A stretch of 64,000 nt of DNA from Streptomyces venezuelae ATCC 10712 (GCF_008639165.1 NZ_CP029197.1:6390001-6454000); one strand, 5' to 3'. Numbered from the stretch's first letter, positions 8,209 through 16,709 are shown. Notes: generated by a model from the letters alone, not told the origin. Numbers and translations: made by a program.

Positions 8209-9015
8209 ATGCGACGACTGCTGCCTGTGACGGACATGACAGAGCCCGAGACCGCCGGCCGCGAGTGGTCCCTGGACGAGCTCGCCGATGCCTACGCGTA
8301 CCCCGAGCTGCCGTCGGCCGGGGCCGCGGGGGCCGGCGGGGAGGCCGGGGACGGGGCCTGGCTGCGGGCCAACATGGTCTCCTCGCTCGACGGTGCCGGG
8401 CAGCACGACGGGCGCTCCCAGCCGCTCTCCTCCGAGGAGGACATGCGGATCTTCGGCACCCTGCGGGCCCTCGCCGACGTGGTCGTCGTCGGTGCCGAAA
8501 CGGTACGACTGGAGGGCTACCGCCCGGCACGCGCGCGTGAGGCCTTCGCCGCGCGGCGCGAGGCCGCGGGGCAGGGCCCGGCCCCCGCGATCGCCGTCGT
8601 CAGCGCCTCCCTGAACCTGGACTTCTCGCTTCCGCTCTTCACCGAGCCGCTGGTGCCGACCCTGGTCCTGACCGGGGCCGCCGCGCCCGCCGAGCGGGTC
8701 GCGGCCGCGCGGGCGGCGGGTGCCGAGGTGCTGGTCGCCGGGGACGGGGCCGGGGTGGAGCCGGCCCGGGCGAGGGCGGTGCTCGCGGAGCGCGGTCTGC
8801 GGCGGCAGCTGACCGAGGGCGGGCCCCGGCTGCTCGGGCAGTTCGTGGCGGCGGACGCCCTCGACGAGCTCTGTCTGACGGTCTCGCCCACGATGACCTC
8901 GGGGGCCGCCCAGCGGATCGCCGGCGGCCCCGCGGTGGCCGTGCCGACACGCTTCCAGGTGGCTTCCGTGCTGGAGCAGGACGGCTTCCTCTTCACCCGC
9001 TACCGTCGGATCTGA
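8209..9015 (+). CDS. RibD C-terminal-like pyrimidine reductase family protein
   Basis: The 268-aa protein is homologous to the reductase domain of RibD and to dihydrofolate-reductase-like proteins. Visible features are NMVSSLDGAGQ (substrate loop), DVVVVGAETVR, a nucleotide-binding TEGGPRLLGQF and SPTMTSG. Such proteins use NADPH to reduce a pyrimidine or similar ring. No deaminase domain or riboflavin genes are nearby, so the reaction is open. The ATG at 8209 has only an adjacent AAGG upstream, so leaderless translation is possible; ATG 8236 is the alternative. Confidence 0.8.
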   Translation: MRRLLPVTDMTEPETAGREWSLDELADAYAYPELPSAGAAGAGGEAGDGAWLRANMVSSLDGAGQHDGRSQPLSSEEDMRIFGTLRALADVVVVGAETVRLEGYRPARAREAFAARREAAGQGPAPAIAVVSASLNLDFSLPLFTEPLVPTLVLTGAAAPAERVAAARAAGAEVLVAGDGAGVEPARARAVLAERGLRRQLTEGGPRLLGQFVAADALDELCLTVSPTMTSGAAQRIAGGPAVAVPTRFQVASVLEQDGFLFTRYRRI

Positions 9016-9121
9016 CAATCGGCGGAATTTGTCGTTCCGCTTACCGTCCGCTGGGCACACTTACTGTCGCAGACCCCGTGCGGGCACGGGGAAGGATGGT
9101 TTCCGCAGAAGGGCTCCTGAG

Positions 9122-9604
9122 GTGTTCACAAGCGTTCTGATGATCGAGAAGCCCCTCACGTCCGTCGACGTGGAGTTCGTCACCACGCTGCACGGCGACG
9201 AGGGCATGTCCTTCATCGTTCTGATGCAGCCGCGTGGTGACCAGGCCGATGTACTGCTGCGTGCCATCGACGACGTCGCCATGGGCGAACTGAAGGAAGC
9301 GGCGCGAGAGGGCGACGAGCCGGAGGGCAAGGCGGCCAGGGTCCCCGCCGAGGAAGCCCTGGAGTACTCCCTCCGGGCCCTGAGAAACGCCGGCTGCGAG
9401 GCGGTCGGCCAGGTCGTCGAGGACCACCCTCTCGACAAGATGAAGGCGGTCGTCGACGAGTCCGCGGCGGACGAGGTGATCGTCCTCACCGCCCCGCACT
9501 ACGTGGAGGAGTTCTTCCACCGCGACTGGGCCTCCCGGGCCCGCCACAAGGTCGGCGTCCCCGTCCTCAAGCTCTTCGCCCACAGCGAGGAAGCCGGCGA
9601 GTAG
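9122..9604 (+). CDS. conserved actinobacterial protein of unknown function
   Basis: The 160-aa protein has an acidic middle and an alpha/beta-looking C-terminal half (DEVIVLTAPHYVEEFFHRDW, then RHKVGVPVLKLF). This half resembles a universal-stress-like nucleotide-binding half domain. In Streptomyces annotations such proteins are sometimes labelled indole-3-glycerol phosphate synthase, but I see none of that enzyme's (beta/alpha)8 motifs. I chose the GTG at 9122 over the ATG at 9140 because MFTSVLMIEK-type starts are usual for the family. A strong terminator hairpin follows, so it is probably monocistronic. Confidence 0.65.
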   Translation: MFTSVLMIEKPLTSVDVEFVTTLHGDEGMSFIVLMQPRGDQADVLLRAIDDVAMGELKEAAREGDEPEGKAARVPAEEALEYSLRALRNAGCEAVGQVVEDHPLDKMKAVVDESAADEVIVLTAPHYVEEFFHRDWASRARHKVGVPVLKLFAHSEEAGE

Positions 9605-9615
9605 CCGCGGCGGCC

Positions 9616-9649
9616 CGGGTCCGCGCCCCGTGCAGGGGGCGCGGACCCG
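9616..9649 (+). terminator. perfect 14-bp GC hairpin terminator
   Basis: A 14-bp perfect stem with a 6-base loop (GTGCAG) begins 11 bp after the stop at 9604. It separates the conserved 160-aa protein from murC. There is no U-tract. Confidence 0.75.
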
Positions 9650-9856
9650 AGCCGGACCCGGCCACCGCGCCGGGCGGTGCGGGCCACCGTGCCAGGCACC
9701 ACACGGCGAGCGCGCCCCCCGATGCACAGCCACCGCGCCCCCCGCCGCGAGGCCGCCGCGCCACGCGCCCGGCCCCGTCGCCGCCGCCGGGGCCACCCGG
9801 GCGGAGCCACTAGGCTGGGGACCTCCAAGCACGTCGAACCCCGGGGAGAGATCCGC

Positions 9857-11248
9857 ATGGCACCCGCCATCCCTGCCGCCATGGAACGGCCGCACTTCAT
9901 CGGCATCGGCGGTGCCGGAATGTCGGGCATCGCGAAGATCCTCGCCCAGCGCGGAGCCAAGGTCGCCGGAAGCGACGCCAAGGAATCCGCGACCGCCGAG
10001 TCGCTGCGCGCCCTCGGCGTCACCGTGCACATCGGCCACGCCGCCGAGCACCTCGCCGACGACGCCTCCGCCGTCGTCGTCTCCAGCGCCATCCGCGCCG
10101 ACAACCCCGAGCTGGCCCGCGCCGCCGAGCTCGGCATCCCCGTCGTCCACCGCTCCGACGCGCTCGCCTCCCTCATGGACGGCCTGCGCGCGATCGCCGT
10201 CGCCGGTACGCACGGCAAGACGACCACCACCTCGATGCTGGCCGTCGCGCTCACCGAGCTCGGTCTCGACCCCTCGTACGCCATCGGCGGCGACCTGGCG
10301 GGCCCCGGCACCAACGCGCTGCACGGCGACGGCGAGGTCTTCGTCGCCGAGGCCGACGAGAGCGACCGCAGCTTCCAGAAGTACGACCCCGAGGTCGCGA
10401 TCGTCCTCAACGTCGAGCTGGACCACCACGCGAACTACGCCTCCATGGACGAGATCTACGAGTCCTTCGAGGCCTTCACCGCCAAGATCCGCCCCGGCGG
10501 CACCCTGGTCGTCGGCGAGCACGCCGGCGCGCGCGAGCTGGCCCGCCGGGTCGCCGACCGCGAGGGCCTCGACATCGTCACGGTCGGCGAGTCCGAGGAC
10601 TCCGACGCCCGCATCCTCAAGATCGTCCCGAACGGGATGAAGAGCGAGGTGACGGTCGCCCTCGACGGCGTCGAGCACACCTTCACCGTCTCCGTGCCCG
10701 GCCGCCACTACGCCCACAACGCCGCCGCGGCCCTCGCCGCCGGCGCCCGCGTCGGCATCGACCCGGCCGAGCTCGCCCAGGCCCTCACCGCCTACACCGG
10801 CGTCGGCCGCCGCCTCCAGCTCAAGGGCGAGGCCAAGGGCGTCCAGGTCATCGACTCGTACGCGCACCACCCCACCGAGATGACCGCGGACCTGGAGGCC
10901 ATGCGCGGCGCCGCCGGGGCCTCCCGCCTCCTGGTCGTCTTCCAGCCGCACCTCTTCTCCCGCACCCAGGAACTGGGCAAGGAGATGGGCGACGCGCTGG
11001 CCCTCGCGGACGCGTCCGTCGTCCTCGACATCTACCCGGCGCGTGAGGACCCCATCCCGGGCATCACCAGCGAGCTGATCATCGCCGCCGCGCGGCAGGC
11101 GGGCGCCGACGTCACGGCCGTCCACGACAAGGCGGCCGTGCCGGGTGTCGTGGCGGGAATGGCCGGGCCCGGCGATCTCGTTCTCACCATGGGCGCGGGC
11201 GACGTCACGGACCTCGGCCCGCTGATCCTGGACCACCTGTCGAAGTAG
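9857..11248 (+). CDS. murC: UDP-N-acetylmuramate--L-alanine ligase
   Basis: The 463-aa Mur ligase has the N-terminal Rossmann motif GIGGAGMSG at 16-24, the ATP P-loop GTHGKTTT at 117-124, the central DESDRSF, NVELDHHANY and the C-terminal DSYAHHPTE and FQPHLFSRT. MurC adds L-Ala to UDP-MurNAc in the cytoplasm, the first step of the peptidoglycan stem peptide. The ATG at 9857 follows GGGGAGAG. The gene is outside the dcw division cluster and is followed 16 bp later by msrB, with which it may be cotranscribed. Confidence 0.95.
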   Translation: MAPAIPAAMERPHFIGIGGAGMSGIAKILAQRGAKVAGSDAKESATAESLRALGVTVHIGHAAEHLADDASAVVVSSAIRADNPELARAAELGIPVVHRSDALASLMDGLRAIAVAGTHGKTTTTSMLAVALTELGLDPSYAIGGDLAGPGTNALHGDGEVFVAEADESDRSFQKYDPEVAIVLNVELDHHANYASMDEIYESFEAFTAKIRPGGTLVVGEHAGARELARRVADREGLDIVTVGESEDSDARILKIVPNGMKSEVTVALDGVEHTFTVSVPGRHYAHNAAAALAAGARVGIDPAELAQALTAYTGVGRRLQLKGEAKGVQVIDSYAHHPTEMTADLEAMRGAAGASRLLVVFQPHLFSRTQELGKEMGDALALADASVVLDIYPAREDPIPGITSELIIAAARQAGADVTAVHDKAAVPGVVAGMAGPGDLVLTMGAGDVTDLGPLILDHLSK

Positions 11249-11264
11249 CAGAGGGAGCGAGCTC

Positions 11265-11672
11265 ATGGCGTACGACGTCGAGAAGCCGGACGAGCAGTGG
11301 CGTGCGGAGCTGACCCCGGCGGAGTACCAGGTGCTGCGCCAGGCGGGCACCGAGCCCGCCTTCCGCGGTGAGTACACCGACACCACCACCAAGGGCGTGT
11401 ACTCCTGCCGGGCCTGTGGCGCGGAGCTGTTCACCTCGACCGAGAAGTTCGAGTCGCACTGCGGCTGGCCGTCCTTCTACGACCCGAAGGACAGCTCGGC
11501 CGTCGAACTGATCGCGGACACCTCGCACGGCATGGTCCGCACCGAGGTCCGCTGCTCCCGCTGCGGCTCCCACCTGGGCCACGTCTTCGAGGGCGAGGGC
11601 TACCCCACCCCGACGGACCAGCGGTACTGCATCAACTCGATCTCGCTCCGGCTGGAGCCGGAGGCGGGCTGA
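11265..11672 (+). CDS. msrB: peptide-methionine (R)-S-oxide reductase
   Basis: The 135-aa protein has the two zinc-binding CxxC pairs (Cys48/Cys51 and Cys97/Cys100), the HCGWPSF motif, GSHLGHVF, and the catalytic RYCINS with Cys122. It repairs methionine-R-sulfoxide in proteins. It starts 16 bp after murC behind GGGAGCGAG. The last 41 bp overlap the convergent SDR gene, so transcripts of the two genes are complementary at their 3' ends. Confidence 0.95.
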   Translation: MAYDVEKPDEQWRAELTPAEYQVLRQAGTEPAFRGEYTDTTTKGVYSCRACGAELFTSTEKFESHCGWPSFYDPKDSSAVELIADTSHGMVRTEVRCSRCGSHLGHVFEGEGYPTPTDQRYCINSISLRLEPEAG

Positions 11673-12408
11673 CGGAGCCGACCAGGCCCCCGTCGACGAC
11701 GAGGTCCTGGCCGTTGACGTAGGAGGCGTCGGCCGAGGCGAGGAACGCCACGGCCGCCGCCACCTCTTCCGGGCGCCCGAAGCGCCCGGCGACGATCCCG
11801 CCGGTCACCGCCGCCGCCTCGGCCTCGCTCAGCGAGGCCGCCGGGTACATGGGGGTGTCGATGTAACCGGGGCTGACGGAGTTGACGCGGATGCCGCGCG
11901 GCGCGAGGCCGGCGGCGAGGGTCCTGGCCAGGTTGTGCACGGCGGCCTTGGTCGCCGAGTACAGGGTCAGGACGCTGTTGCCGCGGTGCAGGGTCCACGA
12001 GGCGTTGATCACGACCGATCCGCCGTCCACGAGCAGCGGCAGCGCCTTCTGCACCGTGAAGAACACCCCCTTCAGGTTGACGTCGACCGTCCGGTCGAAG
12101 GCCGCCTCCGTGATCTCCTCGAACGGCAGGAACGTCCCCGCGCCCGCGTTCGCGAACACGCTGTCGAGCCGGCCATGCCGCTCCCCGACGAGGTCCATCA
12201 GCGCGTCCACCGCGCCGAGGTCCGCCACGTCGGCCACCGCGCCCGAGGCGCGCGGGCCGAGCTTGGCGACGGCCGCGTCCACCCGGTCGCGGGTCCTGCC
12301 GGTGACGACGACGTGCGCGCCCTCGGAGAGCAGCCGGTGCGCGGTGGCCAGGCCCATGCCGCTGGTGCCGCCGGTGATGAGGACGGTCCTGCCGGTGAAG
12401 CGGTTCAC
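11632..12408 (-). CDS. short-chain dehydrogenase/reductase (SDR)
   Basis: The 258-aa classical SDR has the cofactor motif TGGTSGMG at 12-19, NAGAG near 88, the catalytic Tyr-Lys pair in LYSATKAAV, and the SPGYIDTP substrate-loop start. The classic Ser is in the NASWTLHR region. The reaction is an NAD(P)-dependent alcohol/ketone conversion of unknown substrate. The start is a GTG at 12408 that overlaps the hydrolase stop by 4 bp and has GGAG upstream. It is the last gene of the coupled cassette divergent from the LysR gene at 14514. The C-terminus is a disordered Ser/Pro/Ala tail. Confidence 0.88.
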   Translation of the reverse strand: MNRFTGRTVLITGGTSGMGLATAHRLLSEGAHVVVTGRTRDRVDAAVAKLGPRASGAVADVADLGAVDALMDLVGERHGRLDSVFANAGAGTFLPFEEITEAAFDRTVDVNLKGVFFTVQKALPLLVDGGSVVINASWTLHRGNSVLTLYSATKAAVHNLARTLAAGLAPRGIRVNSVSPGYIDTPMYPAASLSEAEAAAVTGGIVAGRFGRPEEVAAAVAFLASADASYVNGQDLVVDGGLVGSVSPPPAPAGARSS

Positions 12409-13397
12409 GCGCGGGCTCCTGTCAGGGTGTGGGTGATCCAGTCCGCGAGCAGCGGCAGCCACGCCGCCCGGGCGTTGCCCAGGAGGTGGTCGCCCTCCGG
12501 GACGCAGACGTAGGCGCCGCGCGGTGCGAGGCGGGCCAGCGGTTCCCCGTTCGTCACGCCGGGGATGACGTCCCGGGCCCCGTCGACGGTCAGCAGCGGG
12601 GCCTCGATCCGCGGGGCCAGTCCGCTCAGGTCGACCCGGCCGGTGAACGCGCGGGCGGCCTCCTCCCCGCCGGTGCGCCGGATCAGGATGTCCCGTACCG
12701 GCTGGGGCAGTTCTGCCCAGTCGAGCCGGAAGGGACCGCTGACGGTCGCGACGGCGGCCACCCGGGGTTCGAGCGCTGCGGTCTCGGCCGCGTAGTAGCC
12801 GCCCAGGCTGAGCCCGACCACCCCGACGCGGGGAACGCCGAGGGCGTCGACGACCCGGCCGACGACCTGGTGGTAGTCCGCCCGCTTGGTGGTCGTGGCC
12901 CGCAGCACCCCCTGCCCCGGCCCGTCCATCGCGAACACCGCGAGGCCCCGGGCGAGCAGCGCGGACGCGAGGTCGAGGAACTCCTCCTTGGCCGAGTCCA
13001 GACCCGGTACGACGATCACGGTGCCGGGCGCGTCGGCGGGGCCGCGCAGCCAGCCGGTGAACTCCGGGCCGCTGATCCGGCGTGCCCCGGGCTCCAGGAG
13101 CGCAAGACCCCGGCCCAGGGCGTTGTCCGCCTCCGCCGCGGCCGCGTCGGCCTCCTCGTACGGCGCGAGGGTCGCGACATGGAACCACCGGGCCGCCGTC
13201 AGCAGGAACTCACCCGCCGACCGGGCGGACCCGGCCTGCTCCGCGCGCCGCACGTGGTCGCGTGCGGTCCGCCGGAAGGCGGGACCCCAGTCGGCGACGG
13301 ACGCCAGGTCCTCGGTGACCCGCCGGTACTCCTGCGGGTCGAGGCCCGCGCCGAGGGCGCGGGACCACTGTGCGTCGACGAACTCGGCCACGCTCAT
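12405..13397 (-). CDS. alpha/beta hydrolase with helical N-terminal domain
   Basis: The 330-aa protein has an all-helical N-terminal region (about 1-115) and an alpha/beta-hydrolase core. The nucleophile elbow is GLSLGG, the acid is the Asp in TVDGARD and the base is the His in PEGDHLLG. The architecture resembles the C-C bond hydrolases related to 2,6-dihydropseudooxynicotine hydrolase, but other esterase or dehalogenase chemistry is possible. The ATG at 13397 has a good GGAGGG site located in the last repeat unit of the upstream gene and overlaps that gene's stop by 4 bp. It is the middle gene of the cassette. Confidence 0.8.
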   Translation of the reverse strand: MSVAEFVDAQWSRALGAGLDPQEYRRVTEDLASVADWGPAFRRTARDHVRRAEQAGSARSAGEFLLTAARWFHVATLAPYEEADAAAAEADNALGRGLALLEPGARRISGPEFTGWLRGPADAPGTVIVVPGLDSAKEEFLDLASALLARGLAVFAMDGPGQGVLRATTTKRADYHQVVGRVVDALGVPRVGVVGLSLGGYYAAETAALEPRVAAVATVSGPFRLDWAELPQPVRDILIRRTGGEEAARAFTGRVDLSGLAPRIEAPLLTVDGARDVIPGVTNGEPLARLAPRGAYVCVPEGDHLLGNARAAWLPLLADWITHTLTGARA

Positions 13398-14425
13398 CGG
13401 GTCCCTCCTGTCGTCGCGGGGCGCTCCGCCGTCCGGGTCGCTCCTGTCGTCGCGGGGTGGCCTGCCGCCCGGGCCGCCCCTGTCGTCGCGGGCTGCCCCG
13501 CCGTCCGGGTCGCCCCCGTCGTGAGGACGGCCTTGCCGCGCACCCGGCGCTCCCGCAGGTCGACCAGGACGTCCGCGGTCTCCGACCAGTCCGCCGTCCG
13601 GCCGATCTCCGGGTGCAGCCGCCCCCGCTCCACAAGCCGCACCAGCGCGGCGAGGTCGCGGCCGTACGGGGCGCCCGCGTAGTGGAAGTGCCGGATCGTG
13701 ACGCGCTCGGGCCCGCCGAGGAGCTCGAAGAAGTCGAGGGTGGCGGGGGTGCGGCTCGCCTGGCCGAACCAGACGACGAGACCGCCCGGCCGGACCTTGG
13801 ACACGGCCACGGGCAGGTGCGGGCCGCCGGTGGACTCCAGGACGACGTCGTACGGCCCGCGGGCGTCCGCGACCTCGTGCACCACCTCGGCCGCGCCCAG
13901 CTCGGCGAGCCGCGCACCGCGCTCGGGGGTGGCCGTCACCACGGTCAGTTCGGCCCCCGCGGCGGCCGCCAGCTCGGTGACGTAGTGCCCGACCCCGCCG
14001 GAGGCGCCGGTCAGCAGGACCCGCGCGCCGGCCAGGGACCCGGCGGTCCGCAGCAGCCGCAGGGCGGTGATCCCCGCCAGGGGGAGGGCCGCCGCCCGGA
14101 CGCTGTCGATGCCGTCCGGGAGGACGGCGAGTGAGTGGGTGGGGACGGCGGCGTACTCGGCCCACCCGCCGTGGGGCGGGTGCCCGACGACGCGGGTGCC
14201 GATGCCGGGGCCCGAGCCGTCCGCCGCCGCCTGGACGACGAGCCCCGCGATGTCCTTGCCGGGGAGCAGCCCGGAGGCGGGCCGCTCCAGCAGGAACGTC
14301 TCGCCGCGGTTGGGCGCGAACGCCTCGACCTTCACCAGCGCCTCATGGGGCCCGGGGACGGGCTGGGGCGCCTCGGTGAACTCCACCGGCCGCAGCGCGT
14401 CCCCCGTGGGAATCAGTTGTCGCAT
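13394..14425 (-). CDS. MDR-family NADPH:quinone/alcohol oxidoreductase with repeat tail
   Basis: The 343-aa medium-chain reductase has the N-terminal GroES-like segment, NRGE, the GKDIAG motif and the nucleotide-binding LTGASGGVG. The zinc-ligand cysteines of alcohol dehydrogenases are absent, pointing to a quinone-reductase-like, zinc-free enzyme. The last 42 residues are a Thr/Ala/Gly tail of 12-residue repeats that is not part of the family fold. It is the first gene of the three-gene cassette and is divergent from the LysR gene. The ATG at 14425 has no clear Shine-Dalgarno sequence. Confidence 0.85.
   Translation of the reverse strand: MRQLIPTGDALRPVEFTEAPQPVPGPHEALVKVEAFAPNRGETFLLERPASGLLPGKDIAGLVVQAAADGSGPGIGTRVVGHPPHGGWAEYAAVPTHSLAVLPDGIDSVRAAALPLAGITALRLLRTAGSLAGARVLLTGASGGVGHYVTELAAAAGAELTVVTATPERGARLAELGAAEVVHEVADARGPYDVVLESTGGPHLPVAVSKVRPGGLVVWFGQASRTPATLDFFELLGGPERVTIRHFHYAGAPYGRDLAALVRLVERGRLHPEIGRTADWSETADVLVDLRERRVRGKAVLTTGATRTAGQPATTGAARAAGHPATTGATRTAERPATTGGTR
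13397..13522 (-). repeat. 36-bp tandem repeat at the end of the oxidoreductase gene
   Basis: Three full 36-bp units plus a half unit encode the 12-residue repeat TTGATRTAGQPA and variants. Each unit contains a purine-rich AGGAG/AGGGG core. The final copy supplies the ribosome-binding site of the downstream hydrolase. Confidence 0.85.
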
Positions 14426-14480
14426 GGGGACGATGCAAGCCGTCGAACCCCCGGTGATCCAACAACCGGCGGGAGAGCCC

Positions 14481-14497
14481 GACAACCAACGGTTGTC
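14481..14497. promoter_or_regulatory. inverted-repeat operator, probably of the adjacent LysR regulator
   Basis: A perfect palindrome GACAACC-AAC-GGTTGTC lies between the divergent oxidoreductase and LysR genes, just upstream of the LysR -10 element. LysR-type regulators usually bind such dyads in the divergent promoter region. A related half site (CAACAACCGG) occurs about 20 bp to the left. Confidence 0.6.
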
Positions 14498-14500
14498 TCC

Positions 14501-14506
14501 TAAGGT
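14501..14506 (+). promoter_or_regulatory. -10 element TAAGGT of the LysR gene
   Basis: TAAGGT is followed by 7 bases and the GTG start at 14514, consistent with a leaderless or nearly leaderless transcript. The AAGG could alternatively act as a ribosome-binding site. Confidence 0.4.
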
Positions 14507-14513
14507 GGGCGGC

Positions 14514-15443
14514 GTGGATCTGGACACGGCGCAGCTGCGCGCCTTCGTGCACGCCGCCCGCGAGGCGCACTTCGGCCGGGCGGCCGCCGACCTGTCCCTG
14601 ACCCAGCAGGCCCTCTCCAAGCGGATCGCCCGGCTGGAATCACTGCTCGGTACGCGGCTGTTCGAGCGCCTCGGCCACGGCGTCGCCCTCACCGAGGCGG
14701 GCCGCCGCCTCCTCGACCCGGCCCGCCGGGTCCTCGCCGCCACCGACGACGCCGTCGCGGCCGTGGCGAGTGAGGAACGCCCCCTCCGCGTCGACGTGTG
14801 GGGCCACCTGTACGCGCCGATGCGGACCCTGCGCCAAGTCGCCGGACCGGCACGGGAACTGGAGCTGGGCCACGGCCGAGACCTGCCCGCCGTGTCGGCG
14901 GCCCTGCTGCACGGCGACATCGACGCGGCCTTCGGACGCGTGCACCCGCCGCTCCCCACCGGTCTGACCCACCGTCTCGTCCGGCTCGAACCCGTCGACG
15001 CCGTACTGAGCGCCGGCCACCCGCTCGCGGCCGAGCCGGCGCTCAGGCCCGAGCAGCTGCGCGACAGCGTGCTGTGGGCGCCGGGGGCGCTCGACCGGCT
15101 GGACTTCCTGCGCCGGTTCGCCGACCGCTTCGGCGTCCGCGAGCGGGCCGGCAGCGTGAACCTGGGCCTCGCCCCCTTTCTCACCGAGGTGGCGGCGGAC
15201 CCGCGCCGCTTCTCGCTGCTGCCCGCCGACGTCCCCCTGCCGGACGTCCCCGGACTGCGCTCGGTCCCGCTGGTCGACCCGACCCCGATGTACGCCTGGT
15301 CGCTCCTGTGGCGCACCGGGAACCCCCACCCCGGCCTGAGCGGCCTCGCGGCGGCCTGCGCGGGGGAGGCGGGCCGGAGCCGCTGGCTGGAGTACGACCC
15401 GACCCGCGACTGGCTGCCGGACGACCCCGCGCCGCCGCTCTAA
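14514..15443 (+). CDS. LysR-family transcriptional regulator
   Basis: The 309-aa protein has the LysR winged helix at residues 4-62 (LRAFVHAAREAHFGRAAA, then LSLTQQALSKRIARLE) and a periplasmic-binding-like effector domain from about 90 onward. It is transcribed divergently from the oxidoreductase-hydrolase-SDR cassette, with an 88-bp spacer that holds a perfect dyad. By the normal LysR arrangement it should control that cassette and itself in response to a small molecule from the pathway. GTG 14514 is the preferred start; GTG 14505 is also in frame. Confidence 0.88.
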   Translation: MDLDTAQLRAFVHAAREAHFGRAAADLSLTQQALSKRIARLESLLGTRLFERLGHGVALTEAGRRLLDPARRVLAATDDAVAAVASEERPLRVDVWGHLYAPMRTLRQVAGPARELELGHGRDLPAVSAALLHGDIDAAFGRVHPPLPTGLTHRLVRLEPVDAVLSAGHPLAAEPALRPEQLRDSVLWAPGALDRLDFLRRFADRFGVRERAGSVNLGLAPFLTEVAADPRRFSLLPADVPLPDVPGLRSVPLVDPTPMYAWSLLWRTGNPHPGLSGLAAACAGEAGRSRWLEYDPTRDWLPDDPAPPL

Positions 15444-15446
15444 GCT
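15441..15446 (+). promoter_or_regulatory. -10 element TAAGCT of a leaderless promoter
   Basis: TAAGCT includes the TAA stop of the LysR gene and is followed by exactly 6 bases and the ATG at 15453. The next gene therefore probably has its own leaderless promoter. Confidence 0.5.
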
Positions 15447-15452
15447 CACGGC

Positions 15453-15818
15453 ATGGTGCGGAGCAGCGCGGAAGACGTCGACGGATACCTGGCCGAGGTG
15501 CCGGAAGACCGCAGGGAGGCCCTGACGAGGCTCCGGCGGCTGTGCCGGGCGGAGCTCACGGGCTTCGAAGAGGTCATGGCGTACGGCATGCCCGCGTACG
15601 AGCGGAACGGCACGGCCGAGATCGCCTTCGCGAGCCAGCGGCAGTGCATCTCCTTCTACCTCATGCGGAGCGACGTCCGGGAGGCCTTCGAGGAGCGGCT
15701 GGCCGAGCAGGACATGGGCAAGGGCTGCCTGCGGTTCCGGAAACCGGAACGCGTCGACTTCGACCTGGTACGCGATCTCCTGAAGGCCACGGCGGCCGCC
15801 CCGGGCACCATCTGCTGA
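15453..15818 (+). CDS. DUF1801 (YdhG/CyaY-like fold) protein
   Basis: The 121-aa protein matches the DUF1801 pattern: an N-terminal helix with a LxxVPEDRREALxRLR segment, then GFEEVMAYGMPAYE and a conserved QRQCISFYLM strand. Members adopt a CyaY/YjbR-like fold and have been proposed as iron-binding or general housekeeping proteins; the function is not settled. No ribosome-binding site precedes the ATG, but a TAAGCT element 6 bases upstream suggests leaderless expression. Confidence 0.75.
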   Translation: MVRSSAEDVDGYLAEVPEDRREALTRLRRLCRAELTGFEEVMAYGMPAYERNGTAEIAFASQRQCISFYLMRSDVREAFEERLAEQDMGKGCLRFRKPERVDFDLVRDLLKATAAAPGTIC

Positions 15819-15838
15819 CCCCCGGGGCCGCCACCGCC

Positions 15839-16624
15839 TCAGTGGACGGAGAAGCCGCCGTCCACGAACAGCGACTGCCCCGTGACGTACGCGGAGGAGG
15901 TGCTCGCCAGGAAGACGGCCGCGCCGGCGAAGTCCTCGGCGAGCCCGTTCCGCCCGACCATCGTGCGCGCGGCGAGCGCGGCGACCTTCTCCGGGTCGGA
16001 GGAGAGCCGCTCGTTGAGCGCGGTCATGACGAAGCCGGGGACCAGGGTGTTGGCCGTGACGCCGTTCGGGGACCAGGCCTCCGCCTGCGAACGGGCCAGT
16101 GACTCCAGGGCGCCCTTGGACACCCCGTACGCACCGCTCTGCACGAAGGCGCGGTGCGCCTGCTGCGAGGTGATGTGGATGATCCGGCCGAAGCCCCGCT
16201 CGGCCATCCCGGGACCGAAACGCCGGCCGAGGAGGAACGGCGCCTCCAGGTTCACGGTCATCGTCGTGTCCCAGACCTCGTCGTCGAGCTCGCCGAACGG
16301 CGGACGGAGGTTGATGCCCGCGGAGTTGACCAGGATGTCGGGCTCACCGAAGACGGCCGCGGCCGCCTCCGCGCCCGCCTTGATCCCCTCGCGGGTGCTC
16401 AGGTCGGCGCTCACCCAGGCCGCGCGGCAGCCGTCGGCCGTCAGCTCCTCGACGGTCGCGGTCAGCTCCGCCTCCTTGCGCGCCAGCACGACCACGCTCG
16501 CCCCGGCGCGGGCGAGGGCGCCGGCGATGGCCCGGCCGATGCCGGAACTGCCGCCGGTGACGAGGGCGGTGCGCCCGTCGAGGGAGAAGAGGTCGGAGAG
16601 GTACCCGCCGGGCGTCGTGCTCAT
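15839..16624 (-). CDS. short-chain dehydrogenase/reductase (SDR)
   Basis: The 261-aa classical SDR has TGGSSGIG at about 23-30, NSAGI, the ITSQQ strand with catalytic Ser, YGVSKGAL with catalytic Tyr and Lys, and the C-terminal GQSLFVDGG. It resembles gluconate 5-dehydrogenase and 3-oxoacyl-reductase-like SDRs, but the substrate is unknown. The ATG at 16624 has a GAGGAG site 10 bases upstream. It stands alone, facing the DUF1801 gene. Confidence 0.88.
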   Translation of the reverse strand: MSTTPGGYLSDLFSLDGRTALVTGGSSGIGRAIAGALARAGASVVVLARKEAELTATVEELTADGCRAAWVSADLSTREGIKAGAEAAAAVFGEPDILVNSAGINLRPPFGELDDEVWDTTMTVNLEAPFLLGRRFGPGMAERGFGRIIHITSQQAHRAFVQSGAYGVSKGALESLARSQAEAWSPNGVTANTLVPGFVMTALNERLSSDPEKVAALAARTMVGRNGLAEDFAGAAVFLASTSSAYVTGQSLFVDGGFSVH

Positions 16625-16709
16625 CTGGTCTGCGCTCCTCGCGTCGTGCGTGTACCGGCCCGTCCAGATGCGGTGGAGGGCAGGTACACGCATCCTGCCA
16701 GACGCGTTC

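Noticed and set aside
9041..11434. 797-codon open frame antisense to murC and msrB
   Set aside because: High G+C coding DNA leaves long open antisense frames. The plus-strand genes have clear family motifs and ribosome-binding sites; the antisense product is low-complexity Gly/Val/Arg/Asp.
11632..11672. Frameshift or wrong stop at the msrB/SDR junction
   Set aside because: Both proteins end in plausible family lengths and the overlap is convergent, so neither frame needs correction.
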